DNA of 64,000 nucleotides, taken from NCBI GenBank assembly GCA_024234395.1, contig JACKOH010000002.1:744001-808000 (forward strand), given 5' to 3'. The stretch's first letter is position 1; each line of letters starts with the position of its first letter. Under the pieces are notes generated by a model. That model saw only the letters and a program-made list of their open reading frames with translations, did not search any database and was not told where the DNA came from. The position numbers and the translations under genes are program-made. Positions 1 through 8,888 of the stretch are shown one piece after another. The DNA comes from Pseudomonadales bacterium. Lineage in GTDB: Bacteria > Pseudomonadota > Gammaproteobacteria > Pseudomonadales > Pseudohongiellaceae.

Positions 1-14
1 ATAGCATCGGAAAA

Positions 15-1325
15 ATGGCAGCTGAAGCAATCGATATCAGCCGCTGGCAGGAGACTGTCAGACAGCTCCTGTCCCGCAACTGGAAACGGGTATTTGACGG
101 TGGTTCCCAGCGGGAGTTGTTGAAACAGGTGGGTGCCCTGATCCTGGTGTTTGACGACCGGGTGATCGATCTGGTTTCCGGGCGCCAGTCGCAACTGGCC
201 GATGCATCGATTCCGGATGCAGAGAGTCTCGCCAGGACTGTCGGCGAAATGCTTGAACTCACCCAGGAGGACAGCTCAGTCATTCTACTGTTGCCGCCCC
301 ATGGGTTTGTCGCTACCTCGGTCGATATGCCGGGAATGAACCGGGACAGCCTGCTTTCCGCCCTCAGACTGCAATCCGATAATCTGTTACCGAGCTGTAT
401 CGAACAGCTGGCTGTGGTTGCAGTTCCGCATGGAGCTGATGACCCGCACCCCGACGTGGCTCTGTGGATACCGGAGCGCGGCCTGGATGGCTATTACCGC
501 GCGTTTGAACAGCAGGGTCTGTTTTTGAGTGGTGTGATGCCGCGCAGTCTGGCCCTGATGGACGTGGTGGGTGACCAGGAAATTCTTGACGAAGACCGTC
601 ATACCCTGACCCGGATTCTGATTCGTAATGGCGTTATCGTCCAGTGGTTGCATATCAGCAGAAAGGACCTGGAACAGGATATTTTTGAACGCCAGTGGCG
701 GCAGGCACTGACTTCCCCGGCTACCGAATCGCAACTGGCTATCAATCAGGACAACGTGCCCGAAGTCTTCGAGCAAGCGAGTACTCACAAACTCCCGGGA
801 TCAGACTATTGCTTCTTCCCCCAGGGTGCACAGCAGGCCAGAAGGCAGCTTGAGAAAGGTAAGCGGGTGATGCTGGGAGCCGTGGCCGTGCTGGTGCTGG
901 CATTTCTGGCTGCACTGCCGTTTATGTTTCAAAGCTTCAGGAGTTTCCGCCTGGAATCGATTCTGCAGGAGCAGCGGGAGCTGAGCAGTGCGGCCAGAGC
1001 GGACCGACAGGTGGTGCAGAATTTCGAGCAGCGATGGGGAGTGATCACCGATTTTCCTAACCAGGATCTCGTACAGATGTTATTTACCCTGCAGAGTGTA
1101 CTGAGTCCAGAGCAGCTCACATCCCTGGAACTCAGCGAAGGCGTGATCAGTATCGAGGGGGAAAGCGATGAGCCCCAGGCAATCCTGCAGCGGCTTGAAA
1201 CCCATCCCATGTTTACCGAAGTGATATTTTCCAGGGCCACCAGCAACACCCGCTACTATATAGACCTGCGACTGAGCACTGTGAATTTCGAGGGTTACAT
1301 GGTGCGCTATTTTCCGGAGAATTGA
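15..1325 (+). CDS. gspL: GspL-like type II secretion inner membrane protein
   Basis: Probable cytoplasmic-membrane platform protein of the type II secretion system, which would link the GspE ATPase to the periplasmic part of the machine. The 436-residue protein has a long cytoplasmic region (about 1-285) with a PilM/GspL-like segment around residues 95-125 (LLLPPHGFVATSVDMPG), one membrane segment near 288-308 (VMLGAVAVLVLAFLAAL) and a periplasmic tail of about 125 residues that starts with a coiled-coil-like stretch. Size and topology fit GspL. It overlaps the next gene, a GspM candidate, and heads the gsp operon. There is no in-frame stop between base 1 and the ATG at 15, so the true start could lie outside the window. 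A PilM/PilN-type relative is the alternative, but the downstream genes favour type II secretion. Confidence 0.65.
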   Translation: MAAEAIDISRWQETVRQLLSRNWKRVFDGGSQRELLKQVGALILVFDDRVIDLVSGRQSQLADASIPDAESLARTVGEMLELTQEDSSVILLLPPHGFVATSVDMPGMNRDSLLSALRLQSDNLLPSCIEQLAVVAVPHGADDPHPDVALWIPERGLDGYYRAFEQQGLFLSGVMPRSLALMDVVGDQEILDEDRHTLTRILIRNGVIVQWLHISRKDLEQDIFERQWRQALTSPATESQLAINQDNVPEVFEQASTHKLPGSDYCFFPQGAQQARRQLEKGKRVMLGAVAVLVLAFLAALPFMFQSFRSFRLESILQEQRELSSAARADRQVVQNFEQRWGVITDFPNQDLVQMLFTLQSVLSPEQLTSLELSEGVISIEGESDEPQAILQRLETHPMFTEVIFSRATSNTRYYIDLRLSTVNFEGYMVRYFPEN

Positions 1326-1333
1326 TCGAAGCC

Positions 1334-1903
1334 ATGCAGATCAGCAAGCGAGAACGCAATATTCTGATTGTGGCCGGGATTGTCGCCGCGGCATTCCTGG
1401 TGACCAGCGTGGTGCCGGCATTGCAGGGTTACTACCAGCGCCGTAATCAGGCTATTGACGATATCCGTCTGCAGATCGAAAGGGAGCAACGGCTGTTTGA
1501 CGAAACCAGCACCTGGCGTACCCGACGTGCGGAAGTCGAAAACGGGGAGGCGGGGCTGGAAAGCCAGGTCTTCAGCGGGGCCACGCTGCCGATCATCGAA
1601 GCCAATATTCAAAGGGTGTTGACCCAACAGGCCAGGGACAGCCAGGTCAGTGTCACCTCGACGCGCCTGGCGGAACGCCTCGATACAGATGGCTGGGTGA
1701 TGGTCAGACAGGAGATGTCGTTCCGGACTAACGATGCCGCCAACACTATCCGCTTTCTCAGGAGTCTCGACGCCTCCACACCGAGACTGTGGGTTACGGA
1801 TTTCAGCCTGGACCGATCGCGAAACCAGTACAGTGGTTCAATAACCGTGGTGGGTTTCGCCAAGAGTGAGGGACTTATGGTTGCCGAGGGCAGGGCCAGA
1901 TAA
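1334..1903 (+). CDS. gspM: GspM-like type II secretion protein
   Basis: Small bitopic membrane protein expected to pair with GspL. It has a short cytoplasmic N-terminus with the charged stretch KRERN, one membrane segment (about residues 10-30, ILIVAGIVAAAFLVTSVVPA), a coiled-coil region and a periplasmic ferredoxin-like tail. About 189 residues is normal for GspM or PilO-type proteins. The ATG at 1334 is preferred, with GGAG at 1316-1319; a TTG at 1322 in the same frame overlaps the gspL stop and cannot be excluded. The sequence itself is weakly conserved, so the name rests mainly on topology and on its position between gspL and gspE. Confidence 0.6.
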   Translation: MQISKRERNILIVAGIVAAAFLVTSVVPALQGYYQRRNQAIDDIRLQIEREQRLFDETSTWRTRRAEVENGEAGLESQVFSGATLPIIEANIQRVLTQQARDSQVSVTSTRLAERLDTDGWVMVRQEMSFRTNDAANTIRFLRSLDASTPRLWVTDFSLDRSRNQYSGSITVVGFAKSEGLMVAEGRAR

Positions 1904-1906
1904 CCG

Positions 1907-3367
1907 ATGACACATTCCGAAATTACCATGCCCGTGTTTAACGAATTGCTGGAACCCCGGAACATTGCCCCGGCGCTGGATTATCAGCAGAGTGGGAACC
2001 TGGTTTGTGCCGATATCCCGGAGATCGAGCTGCGCGCTAAAATTCGCTTCGTCCTGGACGACGAGGTGACTTTTTCCCTGGGTAGCGGTGACGAAGTCAA
2101 GCGCCTGATGCGGCACTGGCGGGCCGAACTGTCCCCGGAAATCGGCAGCACCGACGAGATATTCGTCTCCGGCTTCGAAGACGACGAGGAGCTGACGGAT
2201 CTGGCCTCCGAAGCGCCCATTATCCGGCTGGTGAACCACCTGTTCGCCCGTGCCCTGGATCTGAATGCCAGCGACATCCACTTTGAACCCAGCGAGACAC
2301 ACCTGGATGTGCGTTGCCGGGTGGATGGAATCATGACCCGGATTGAACGCCTGCCGGTAAAAATTCATAATGCGGTCGCCTCGCGACTCAAGCTGATGGC
2401 ACGCCTCGACATCGGTGAAAAACGCCTGCCTCAGGACGGCCGCATCGATTACCAGATTGGCAATAAGCAGCTGGATATGCGGGTTTCCACGTTACCCGGT
2501 GTGCACGGCGAATCGGTGGTTCTGCGGATCCTCGATCGCAGTGATACCGCGGTACCCCTGGAAGCGCTGGGGATGCCGGAGCGGGTGCGGGAGCAATATC
2601 AGGCGATCATCACCCAACCCAATGGCATGGTACTGATAACCGGTCCGACCGGCAGCGGCAAGACCACCACGCTTTATGCCACACTGGAGAAAATAAACGA
2701 CGAAAGCAAGAAGATCATCACCGTGGAAGACCCGGTAGAGTATCAACTGGAGGGGATAACCCAGATTCAGGCCAATGCCAGTATCGGGCTCAGCTTTGCG
2801 GCGGGGCTGCGCTCCATTGTGCGCCAGGATCCGGATGTGCTGATGGTCGGTGAGATAAGAGACCATGAAACCGCTGAAATTGCCATCGAATCGGCTTTGA
2901 CTGGACACCTGGTTTTCTCCACGCTGCATACGAATGACGCGGCAGGTGCGGTAACGCGATTGCAGGATATGGGTGTGGAAGGCTATCTGATCAGCTCCAG
3001 CCTGCTGGCCATCCAGGCGCAGCGCCTGGTACGGCGGGTGTGTACCGATTGTTCCACGCAGGTTGAGCTGACTGACGACGAAGCAAGAGTACTGGAAATA
3101 GAAAAGCAAAGCTGTCCGATCATTCAGCGCGGCAGTGGCTGTGACCGTTGCGGTGGCACCGGGTATCGCGGACGGATAGGATTGTACGAATTGCTGGTAA
3201 TGTCCGACGCCATCCGCCACCACATCGCTGTCGATGCCGACGCCAATGTGATCCGTGATCAGGCCATCGTTGAGGGAATGCAGACACTCCGTGAAGATGC
3301 CTTACGAAAACTGCGCGCCGGCCAGACCACACCGGAAGAAGTTGTCAGGGTGACCCGGGCCGTATGA
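1907..3367 (+). CDS. gspE: Type II secretion ATPase GspE
   Basis: Hexameric cytoplasmic ATPase that powers pseudopilus assembly in type II secretion. The 486-residue protein has the N2 region (about 90-230), a Walker A GPTGSGKTTT starting at residue 246, an aspartate box (ITVEDPVEYQLEG), a Walker B region (VLMVGEIRDHETAE) and a His box (TGHLVFSTLHTNDA). A four-cysteine zinc module follows (CTDC ... CDRC, roughly residues 378-425), as usual in GspE. The N1E domain that binds GspL is short, so the protein is slightly smaller than the classical form. The gene follows gspM by 3 bp and shares an ATGA overlap with gspF. PilB is the main alternative, but the neighbouring GspD and pseudopilin set identifies the type II system. 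Confidence 0.93.
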   Translation: MTHSEITMPVFNELLEPRNIAPALDYQQSGNLVCADIPEIELRAKIRFVLDDEVTFSLGSGDEVKRLMRHWRAELSPEIGSTDEIFVSGFEDDEELTDLASEAPIIRLVNHLFARALDLNASDIHFEPSETHLDVRCRVDGIMTRIERLPVKIHNAVASRLKLMARLDIGEKRLPQDGRIDYQIGNKQLDMRVSTLPGVHGESVVLRILDRSDTAVPLEALGMPERVREQYQAIITQPNGMVLITGPTGSGKTTTLYATLEKINDESKKIITVEDPVEYQLEGITQIQANASIGLSFAAGLRSIVRQDPDVLMVGEIRDHETAEIAIESALTGHLVFSTLHTNDAAGAVTRLQDMGVEGYLISSSLLAIQAQRLVRRVCTDCSTQVELTDDEARVLEIEKQSCPIIQRGSGCDRCGGTGYRGRIGLYELLVMSDAIRHHIAVDADANVIRDQAIVEGMQTLREDALRKLRAGQTTPEEVVRVTRAV

Positions 3368-4569
3368 GCACCTTGCATTTCAAATATCAGGCTTATGACA
3401 GCACCGGCAAGATTCAGTCGGGCCAGCTCAACGCTGATTCGGAGCGGGAAGCGGTCAGGATTCTGCAGGGCCGCAAGCTGGTTCCGGTGAGAGTGCTGCA
3501 GGCACGGGCCGGGGAAAGCGGCGGACGCCGCAAGAAAATCCGTCACAGCGACCTGCTGGATTTTACCAACGGCCTGTGTACATTGACTGAGGCCAGGGTG
3601 CCTATCGACAAGGCTCTGAAACTGCTGGAAGGGATTACCGAGTCCAGTGCCATGCAGAACCTGGTCATGAAACTGCGGCGTGAAGTGAAGGAAGGTAAGA
3701 GTCTGGCGGAGGCCATGGAAGCCCGGCCGGACGTCTTTTCCAGGATGTACATCAATATTGTCAGAGCGGGCGAGGAAGGCGGTATTCTGCATCAGCTGCT
3801 ACCGGGTCTGGCAGAATTCCTGGAATCCAGCGCCAGGAACCGGCAGGCGGTGATCAATGCCATGATCTATCCGATCGTGCTGCTTGCAGTGGGTGTTATT
3901 TCGGTCTTTCTGCTGCTGGTGTTCGTAGTGCCGCAGTTCGCCGCCATGTTTGAGGACGCCGGCACCGAAATTCCACCGTCGGCCCGGTTTCTGCTTGGAG
4001 TCAGCAGTTTTATGCAGAGTTACGGGTACCTGCTGGTCCTGCTGGTCGTGGGCCTGGTGGCGGGCTGGAAATACCTGGACCGGGAGCCTGCCAATAAATT
4101 GCGCAAGGATCAGTTCCTGCTGACTCTGCCATTGCTTGGCACACTGATCCTGTACCGGGAAAGTGCGGTTTTTGCCCGCACTCTGGGTGCCCTGCTGGGA
4201 GCCGGAATCCCATTGATCAGGGCGCTGCGAATTTCGCGGGAAGTGGTACAGAATACAGAAATCACCCGGCACCTGGTGCAGGTGGAGGAAGACGTGCGCG
4301 GAGGCTCGGGTCTGGGTATTTCTCTGGAGAAAACCCGCTGCTTTCCAACCCTGCTTCATCAGCTTGTTACCGTTGGTGAAGAGTCAGGACGTACGGCCGC
4401 GATTCTGATCAAGACCGCCACCACGTTTGATAATTCGGTACGAAACCAGATGGCCCGGATGGTTTCTGCCCTGCAACCGGCATTGATCATCTTCCTGGCC
4501 ATCGCGGTGGGAGGCATTACCATTACTATGCTGTCGGCTGTGTTCAGCATGAATGCCGTGGAATTCTGA
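3364..4569 (+). CDS. gspF: Type II secretion inner membrane protein GspF
   Basis: Polytopic inner-membrane platform protein of the type II secretion system. The 401 residues contain the duplicated T2SSF domain: one cytoplasmic helical bundle at about 65-170, membrane segments near 172-195 and 215-240, a second bundle at about 265-370 and a last membrane segment near 375-398. The typical start is seen (FKYQAYDSTGKIQSG) as well as the family phrase GEESGRTA in the second domain. The length is that of standard GspF (about 400). Translation is probably coupled to gspE through the ATGA overlap at 3364-3367. Confidence 0.92.
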   Translation: MSTLHFKYQAYDSTGKIQSGQLNADSEREAVRILQGRKLVPVRVLQARAGESGGRRKKIRHSDLLDFTNGLCTLTEARVPIDKALKLLEGITESSAMQNLVMKLRREVKEGKSLAEAMEARPDVFSRMYINIVRAGEEGGILHQLLPGLAEFLESSARNRQAVINAMIYPIVLLAVGVISVFLLLVFVVPQFAAMFEDAGTEIPPSARFLLGVSSFMQSYGYLLVLLVVGLVAGWKYLDREPANKLRKDQFLLTLPLLGTLILYRESAVFARTLGALLGAGIPLIRALRISREVVQNTEITRHLVQVEEDVRGGSGLGISLEKTRCFPTLLHQLVTVGEESGRTAAILIKTATTFDNSVRNQMARMVSALQPALIIFLAIAVGGITITMLSAVFSMNAVEF

Positions 4570-4584
4570 AAGGGAGCAAGTAAC

Positions 4585-6741
4585 GTGAAGCAAGGACAGA
4601 CCATCAACTCCGCAGTGTCATCGCTGGCTCGCGCCATCGGTTTGGTACTGCTGGCCGGAGCCGGGATTGGGCTGGCTTCCTGCAGTTCGTTGGAATCCCG
4701 GACCGCACCGGTTACGGCGCAGACAGCGCCTGGTACCACGCCCGCTACTACCCGACCGGCACCTTCTTCCAGTACTTTGATCAATGTTCCGGAACTGACC
4801 TCAGGAAACGTCGAGGAGCAACAGCGGTTGATCGAGGAGATCAATCGCGATGGCAGCCGTGTCCAGGTTTCAGGCTATCGGGATCAGGCACCCCAGCCGG
4901 TAAACCCCCAGGGCGAAGACGTTGTCGAGCTCAATTATGAGCAGGCGGACCTGCGCCAGGTACTGGAAGACCTGGCAGATGCTATCGATATCACCGTGGT
5001 GGCGGACCCCAGTATCGATGCCAGAGTTACGATCAGAACCTCGGCCAACCGTCCGCTGAGCCGCGATGACATCTGGCCGCTGATCAGGATTCTAACCAGA
5101 CGTAACGGCGTGACCCTGGAGCGCCTGGGTGATTTCTATGCGGCTTATGCGGTCACCACCGCGCTGCCTACTGATATCGTCACTCCGGAAACTGTCAGCC
5201 AGACCCCAGGTAACAGAGTGATGCAGGTGACCCCTCTCACTTACGTCGCCTCCGATTCAGCTATCGAGGTACTTTCCCCGATGCTTGAGGAAGGGTCGAT
5301 TATCAAGCTGACCAACCGGAATGTTCTGGCTATCTCCGGCTCCGCCTCGCAGCTGGAACGGGTCAACGAGCTGCTTACGCTGATCGATGCCGATCCTTTC
5401 GCCAACCAGGGGATTCAGCTGTTTCAGCTACGTAACGCGAGTGCAGAGGAAGTGGCCACGGAACTGGTGGAGATACTGACTCAGATAGAAGGGCAAGCAC
5501 CCACTTACCAGGTTAAAGGTATCTCACGCATCAATGCTATTCTGGTGACCGCTCCCGCGACCCGTGGGTTCGAGGAAATCAATCGCTGGATCCGTATACT
5601 GGATTCGGAGAATCAGGAGCAGGTGGAACAACTGTTCTATTATAAGGTGAAAAATCTCAGTGCCGTGGAACTGGCTGAAACTCTGACCAATGTATTCGAA
5701 GAGGATGACGACGAGTTTGTTCCACGGGCAGCGAACGAGGTACGCGAACCCGTGCTTGAAACCGCGGACGTCAGCCCGGATACTGCCGCGTTTACAGTCG
5801 CTTCGCCGACTGCGGTATCGGCCAACCTGCGGGTCAGGATAGTTGCCGACGAGGCCACCAACAGCCTGTTGATTCGCAGCACGGCCCGCGATTACCGGCA
5901 GTTGCTGACGACCATCAACCAACTGGACGCGGTGCCGCTGCAGGTGGTGGTCAATGCCGTGATCGCCCAGATCACCCTCACCGATCAGAACCGTTTTGGT
6001 GTGGACTGGTCCCGGGTCGCGTCCAGTGCCGCTGACCCGATTTCAACCTCCACATCGACCTCATTTTTACCGGAGCCGGAAACAGCGGGCCGGGGTGGTC
6101 TGGGCGGCCTGCTCTTTAACAAGACTTTCGTGGATGGCTCGGCTCAGGTTGATGCGACGCTGGAAGCGATTGCCGCCAACAACGAAGTGCGGCTGCTGGC
6201 GCGCCCTACCCTGACGGTCACCAATAATCAGGAAGGGCAGATTCAGATCGGTTCCGATGTCCCGGTTCAGGCGGGACAATCGATTGGCACGGGAGGCTTT
6301 GCCACCACCAACATTCAGTATCGGGAAACCGGTATCGTGCTGACTCTGACGCCCCAGATCAATGCCGATGGCGTGGTCAACCTGACCATCGAGCAGGAGC
6401 TCTCCTCGGTGGCCAGCAGCGACGGAGTCAATCAGAATCCCATCTTCAACAGCCAGAACATCAGCACCAGCGTGGTGGTACGGGACGGTGACAGCGTGGT
6501 ACTGGGGGGGCTTATCCAGAATGACAACCAGAATCTCAATACGGGAGTACCAGGCCTGAACAGAGTCCCGGTGCTGGGCGGTCTGTTTTCCTATCGGCAG
6601 GATCTGAATGAGCGCAAAGAACTGTTCATCGTATTACGCCCCGAGGTGGTGGACTTGAACGACCGGAACACGGTGGGCTACTCGGAAATTCTGGAGCGGT
6701 TTGAGCTGGCGGCGGAACTGTTCGAGGAAGAAGGGATCTGA
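4585..6741 (+). CDS. gspD: Type II secretion secretin GspD
   Basis: Outer-membrane secretin that forms the exit channel of the type II system. The 718-residue protein starts at a GTG with AGGGAG at 4571-4576. It has a lipoprotein-type signal (LASC lipobox at about residues 29-32), so it may be lipid-anchored and pilot-independent. N0 lies at about 110-180 (YEQADLRQVLEDLADAI), followed by N1-N3 repeats at about 210-470, and the C-terminal secretin domain at about 480-700. Secretin motifs include VPVLGGLF and the phrase ELFIVLRPEVVD near the end. An Asp/Glu-rich insertion lies inside N3 around residues 375-405. It follows gspF by 15 bp. Confidence 0.93.
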   Translation: MKQGQTINSAVSSLARAIGLVLLAGAGIGLASCSSLESRTAPVTAQTAPGTTPATTRPAPSSSTLINVPELTSGNVEEQQRLIEEINRDGSRVQVSGYRDQAPQPVNPQGEDVVELNYEQADLRQVLEDLADAIDITVVADPSIDARVTIRTSANRPLSRDDIWPLIRILTRRNGVTLERLGDFYAAYAVTTALPTDIVTPETVSQTPGNRVMQVTPLTYVASDSAIEVLSPMLEEGSIIKLTNRNVLAISGSASQLERVNELLTLIDADPFANQGIQLFQLRNASAEEVATELVEILTQIEGQAPTYQVKGISRINAILVTAPATRGFEEINRWIRILDSENQEQVEQLFYYKVKNLSAVELAETLTNVFEEDDDEFVPRAANEVREPVLETADVSPDTAAFTVASPTAVSANLRVRIVADEATNSLLIRSTARDYRQLLTTINQLDAVPLQVVVNAVIAQITLTDQNRFGVDWSRVASSAADPISTSTSTSFLPEPETAGRGGLGGLLFNKTFVDGSAQVDATLEAIAANNEVRLLARPTLTVTNNQEGQIQIGSDVPVQAGQSIGTGGFATTNIQYRETGIVLTLTPQINADGVVNLTIEQELSSVASSDGVNQNPIFNSQNISTSVVVRDGDSVVLGGLIQNDNQNLNTGVPGLNRVPVLGGLFSYRQDLNERKELFIVLRPEVVDLNDRNTVGYSEILERFELAAELFEEEGI

Positions 6742-6832
6742 CCACAATCCGACGAAATGCCTGGAGTGGAAGCGCGCCAGCAGAAGGCAATAACCAGTAA
6801 ATGAATGAGTCAACAAAAGGCAAGTGGCAACA

Positions 6833-7240
6833 ATGAATCACGTCAAACACTATAAGCGAGTCAGCGGCTTCACATTGATTGAGATCCTGGTGGTCATGGC
6901 CATTATCGCCATGCTGGCGGTGATGGTGGCACCGAACCTGTTCCGGCAACAGGCCGGTGCCATGCGCGACGCGGCCCTGTCCCAGATCTCGTCCCTGGAA
7001 ACTGCGCTGGATTCCTACCGGCTGGATATGAACCGGTATCCGGACAGCCTGTCGGACCTGATGGAGAATGAATCCAGCAGCGCCAGCTGGAACGGTCCGT
7101 ATCTGCGCCGCGAAGTTCCCCGGGACCCCTGGGGGAACGAGTACGTTTATGAGAGTGATGGCCGCAGTTTCAACCTGCTTTCCTACGGCGCAGACGGCGC
7201 TCGTGGTGGTGAGGACGACGACGCGGACATCGGTCTTTAG
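6833..7240 (+). CDS. gspG: Major pseudopilin GspG
   Basis: Main subunit of the type II secretion pseudopilus. A short basic leader ends at the prepilin peptidase site G^FTLIE, followed by the hydrophobic helix ILVVMAIIAMLAVMVAPNLF. The C-terminal calcium-binding loop of GspG is recognisable (SYGADGARGGEDDDADIG), and PWGNEY is the usual core phrase. The ATG at 6833 gives 135 residues; a GTG at 6824 in the same frame is an alternative. The 91 bp upstream, after gspD, contain no gene. As the most abundant pseudopilin it may have its own promoter, but none is obvious. Confidence 0.93.
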   Translation: MNHVKHYKRVSGFTLIEILVVMAIIAMLAVMVAPNLFRQQAGAMRDAALSQISSLETALDSYRLDMNRYPDSLSDLMENESSSASWNGPYLRREVPRDPWGNEYVYESDGRSFNLLSYGADGARGGEDDDADIGL

Positions 7241-7250
7241 TCCTGCCGCG

Positions 7251-7796
7251 ATGACTGCCGTCTGCAGTGGATCAGGGTGGGGCTATCCGTCCTCCTTCTC
7301 CGCAGGGAAGCGGCAAACAGGGAATCGAACCAGCGTGCAACAGGGTGGATTCACCCTGCTGGAGATCATGCTGGTACTGGCGATTCTGGCAGCCGCCAGC
7401 CTGCTGGTGTTTCCCAATATCAGTGGACTCGAGACCCGTACCTTCAATGCCCGGGTTCGCGAGGCACATAACCTGCTGAACCTGGCGCGGCGAACCGCTG
7501 TCGTCAGTGGCCAGCCGGGCGTGGTAAGCCTGGTTCTGAATCCGGAAGTGGATCGGGAAGTCGACCAGCCCTCCCCCTTCACAGTCGGCAGCTGGGACGG
7601 CACTGGCATCGAGCTGACCTTTCAGGACAGCGCCGGCCGGGAAGAGGAAATCGAGGATTCGCTGGAGATCACCTTTTATCCGGAAGGTGGCAGCACAGGT
7701 GGTACTCTGTTGCTTGCCTTTCAGGGTCGCCAGGCCAGTATTACCGTCAATCCTTTTAATGGCCGGGTGGAAACCGAGTTTCTGGACGATCGTTAG
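7251..7796 (+). CDS. gspH: Minor pseudopilin GspH
   Basis: Minor pseudopilin of the type II system. It carries a prepilin peptidase site (GG^FTLLE) followed by the hydrophobic segment IMLVLAILAAASLLVF and a GspH-type beta-rich head (about 120 residues). The start is uncertain. The ATG at 7251 gives 181 residues with a long leader of about 34 residues containing K and R. A GTG at 7335 would leave a leader of only 5 residues without basic charge. Neither has a clear ribosome binding site. The gene lies 10 bp after gspG and 20 bp before gspI. Confidence 0.8.
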   Translation: MTAVCSGSGWGYPSSFSAGKRQTGNRTSVQQGGFTLLEIMLVLAILAAASLLVFPNISGLETRTFNARVREAHNLLNLARRTAVVSGQPGVVSLVLNPEVDREVDQPSPFTVGSWDGTGIELTFQDSAGREEEIEDSLEITFYPEGGSTGGTLLLAFQGRQASITVNPFNGRVETEFLDDR

Positions 7797-7816
7797 GTAT
7801 CGGAGGTTTTCAAAAA

Positions 7817-8212
7817 ATGCTCGGCAATCACACAGCTTCGCCAGCCGCAGTAAAGGGTTTCACCCTGCTGGAGGTGATTGTCGCACTGGCGATCACGGGC
7901 TTTTTACTGGGCGGGCTTTTTACCCTGCTGGCGGGCAGCAAGCAACTGTCGTGGCGCTCCGAAGCCGCGCTGGTGCGGGCGATCGATGCCAGGGCGGCTC
8001 TGAATTTCGCGGTGCTGGAGAATGGTTTGAACGACGTGGAACCGATTCTTGAGAATGAACGGTATCGTGTTCTGGATGGCGAACTGCTGGAGGAACCGGA
8101 GCGCAAGACCCAGCCCCTTCAATATGCCCTGCAGTCATTCCAGGTGTTGAATGAGGACCGGGAAACCACTACCAGTGGTATCCGCTGGGTACAGCTCGAG
8201 CTGCCGAGATGA
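7817..8212 (+). CDS. gspI: Minor pseudopilin GspI
   Basis: Minor pseudopilin expected to form the pseudopilus tip with GspJ and GspK. It has a leader ending in the cleavage site KG^FTLLE, then VIVALAITGFLLGGLFTLL. At 131 residues it has the normal length for GspI. The ATG has GGAGG at 7802-7806 in front. The stop overlaps the gspJ start (ATGA at 8209-8212), so GspI and GspJ are probably made in coupled amounts. Confidence 0.85.
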   Translation: MLGNHTASPAAVKGFTLLEVIVALAITGFLLGGLFTLLAGSKQLSWRSEAALVRAIDARAALNFAVLENGLNDVEPILENERYRVLDGELLEEPERKTQPLQYALQSFQVLNEDRETTTSGIRWVQLELPR

Positions 8213-8880
8213 GGTCGAATTCCCGCTACGGTAAGCAATCATTCACTGGTGGCTTCACACTGGTTGAAGTGATCCTGGCGCTGGCGCTCACTGCCACCCT
8301 GCTGGGTCTGCTGAGTACCGGCGTTTACGTAGTGGCTCAGGACTGGAATCGCAATGCCGACCGGCTGGACCGCAACCTGGATGAAGCACTGGCGATTCTG
8401 CAGATTGACCGGGCACTGCATGGTGCCTTTCCCCATGGCTACACCGATCCGGACAGCCTCGCCCGCTACGTGTATTTCATCGGTGAGGAGAATACCCTGA
8501 GCTGGGTATCGTCGGTATCACCCCAGCGGCAGCCCGGCCTGATGGCCTGGCAGCTGGTTTCCAGCGATGACGGCGTGTTGCTGGCACTGGCTCCGGCCTT
8601 CAGCGATTACCCCGGTGAACGCCTGGAGCAGGCAGAACCGCAACTGATACTGCCCAACTACACGGCCAGTTTCAGATACCTTTATGATGAGCTGGACGAA
8701 ACCCGGCAATGGCGGGATGACTGGCTGGGAGAGGAAATGCTGAGTCTGCCGCTGGCGGTTTATATTCGATTCTCGCCCATCGATGATCTGGACGAGACCC
8801 TGCAGGACCTGGAAGTGGTGGCACCCATCGCCGCCAACCAGCACCGCAATCTGCGTCCCAGCCTGTTTCAGGGACTTTGA
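8209..8880 (+). CDS. gspJ: Minor pseudopilin GspJ
   Basis: Minor pseudopilin of the type II secretion tip complex. Its leader ends in GG^FTLVE and is followed by VILALALTATLLGLLSTGVY. The 223-residue length and the head domain with RYLYDELDETRQW fit GspJ. It overlaps gspI by 4 bp and is followed 8 bp later by the preferred gspK start. Confidence 0.87.
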   Translation: MRSNSRYGKQSFTGGFTLVEVILALALTATLLGLLSTGVYVVAQDWNRNADRLDRNLDEALAILQIDRALHGAFPHGYTDPDSLARYVYFIGEENTLSWVSSVSPQRQPGLMAWQLVSSDDGVLLALAPAFSDYPGERLEQAEPQLILPNYTASFRYLYDELDETRQWRDDWLGEEMLSLPLAVYIRFSPIDDLDETLQDLEVVAPIAANQHRNLRPSLFQGL

Positions 8881-8888
8881 GGGTCACC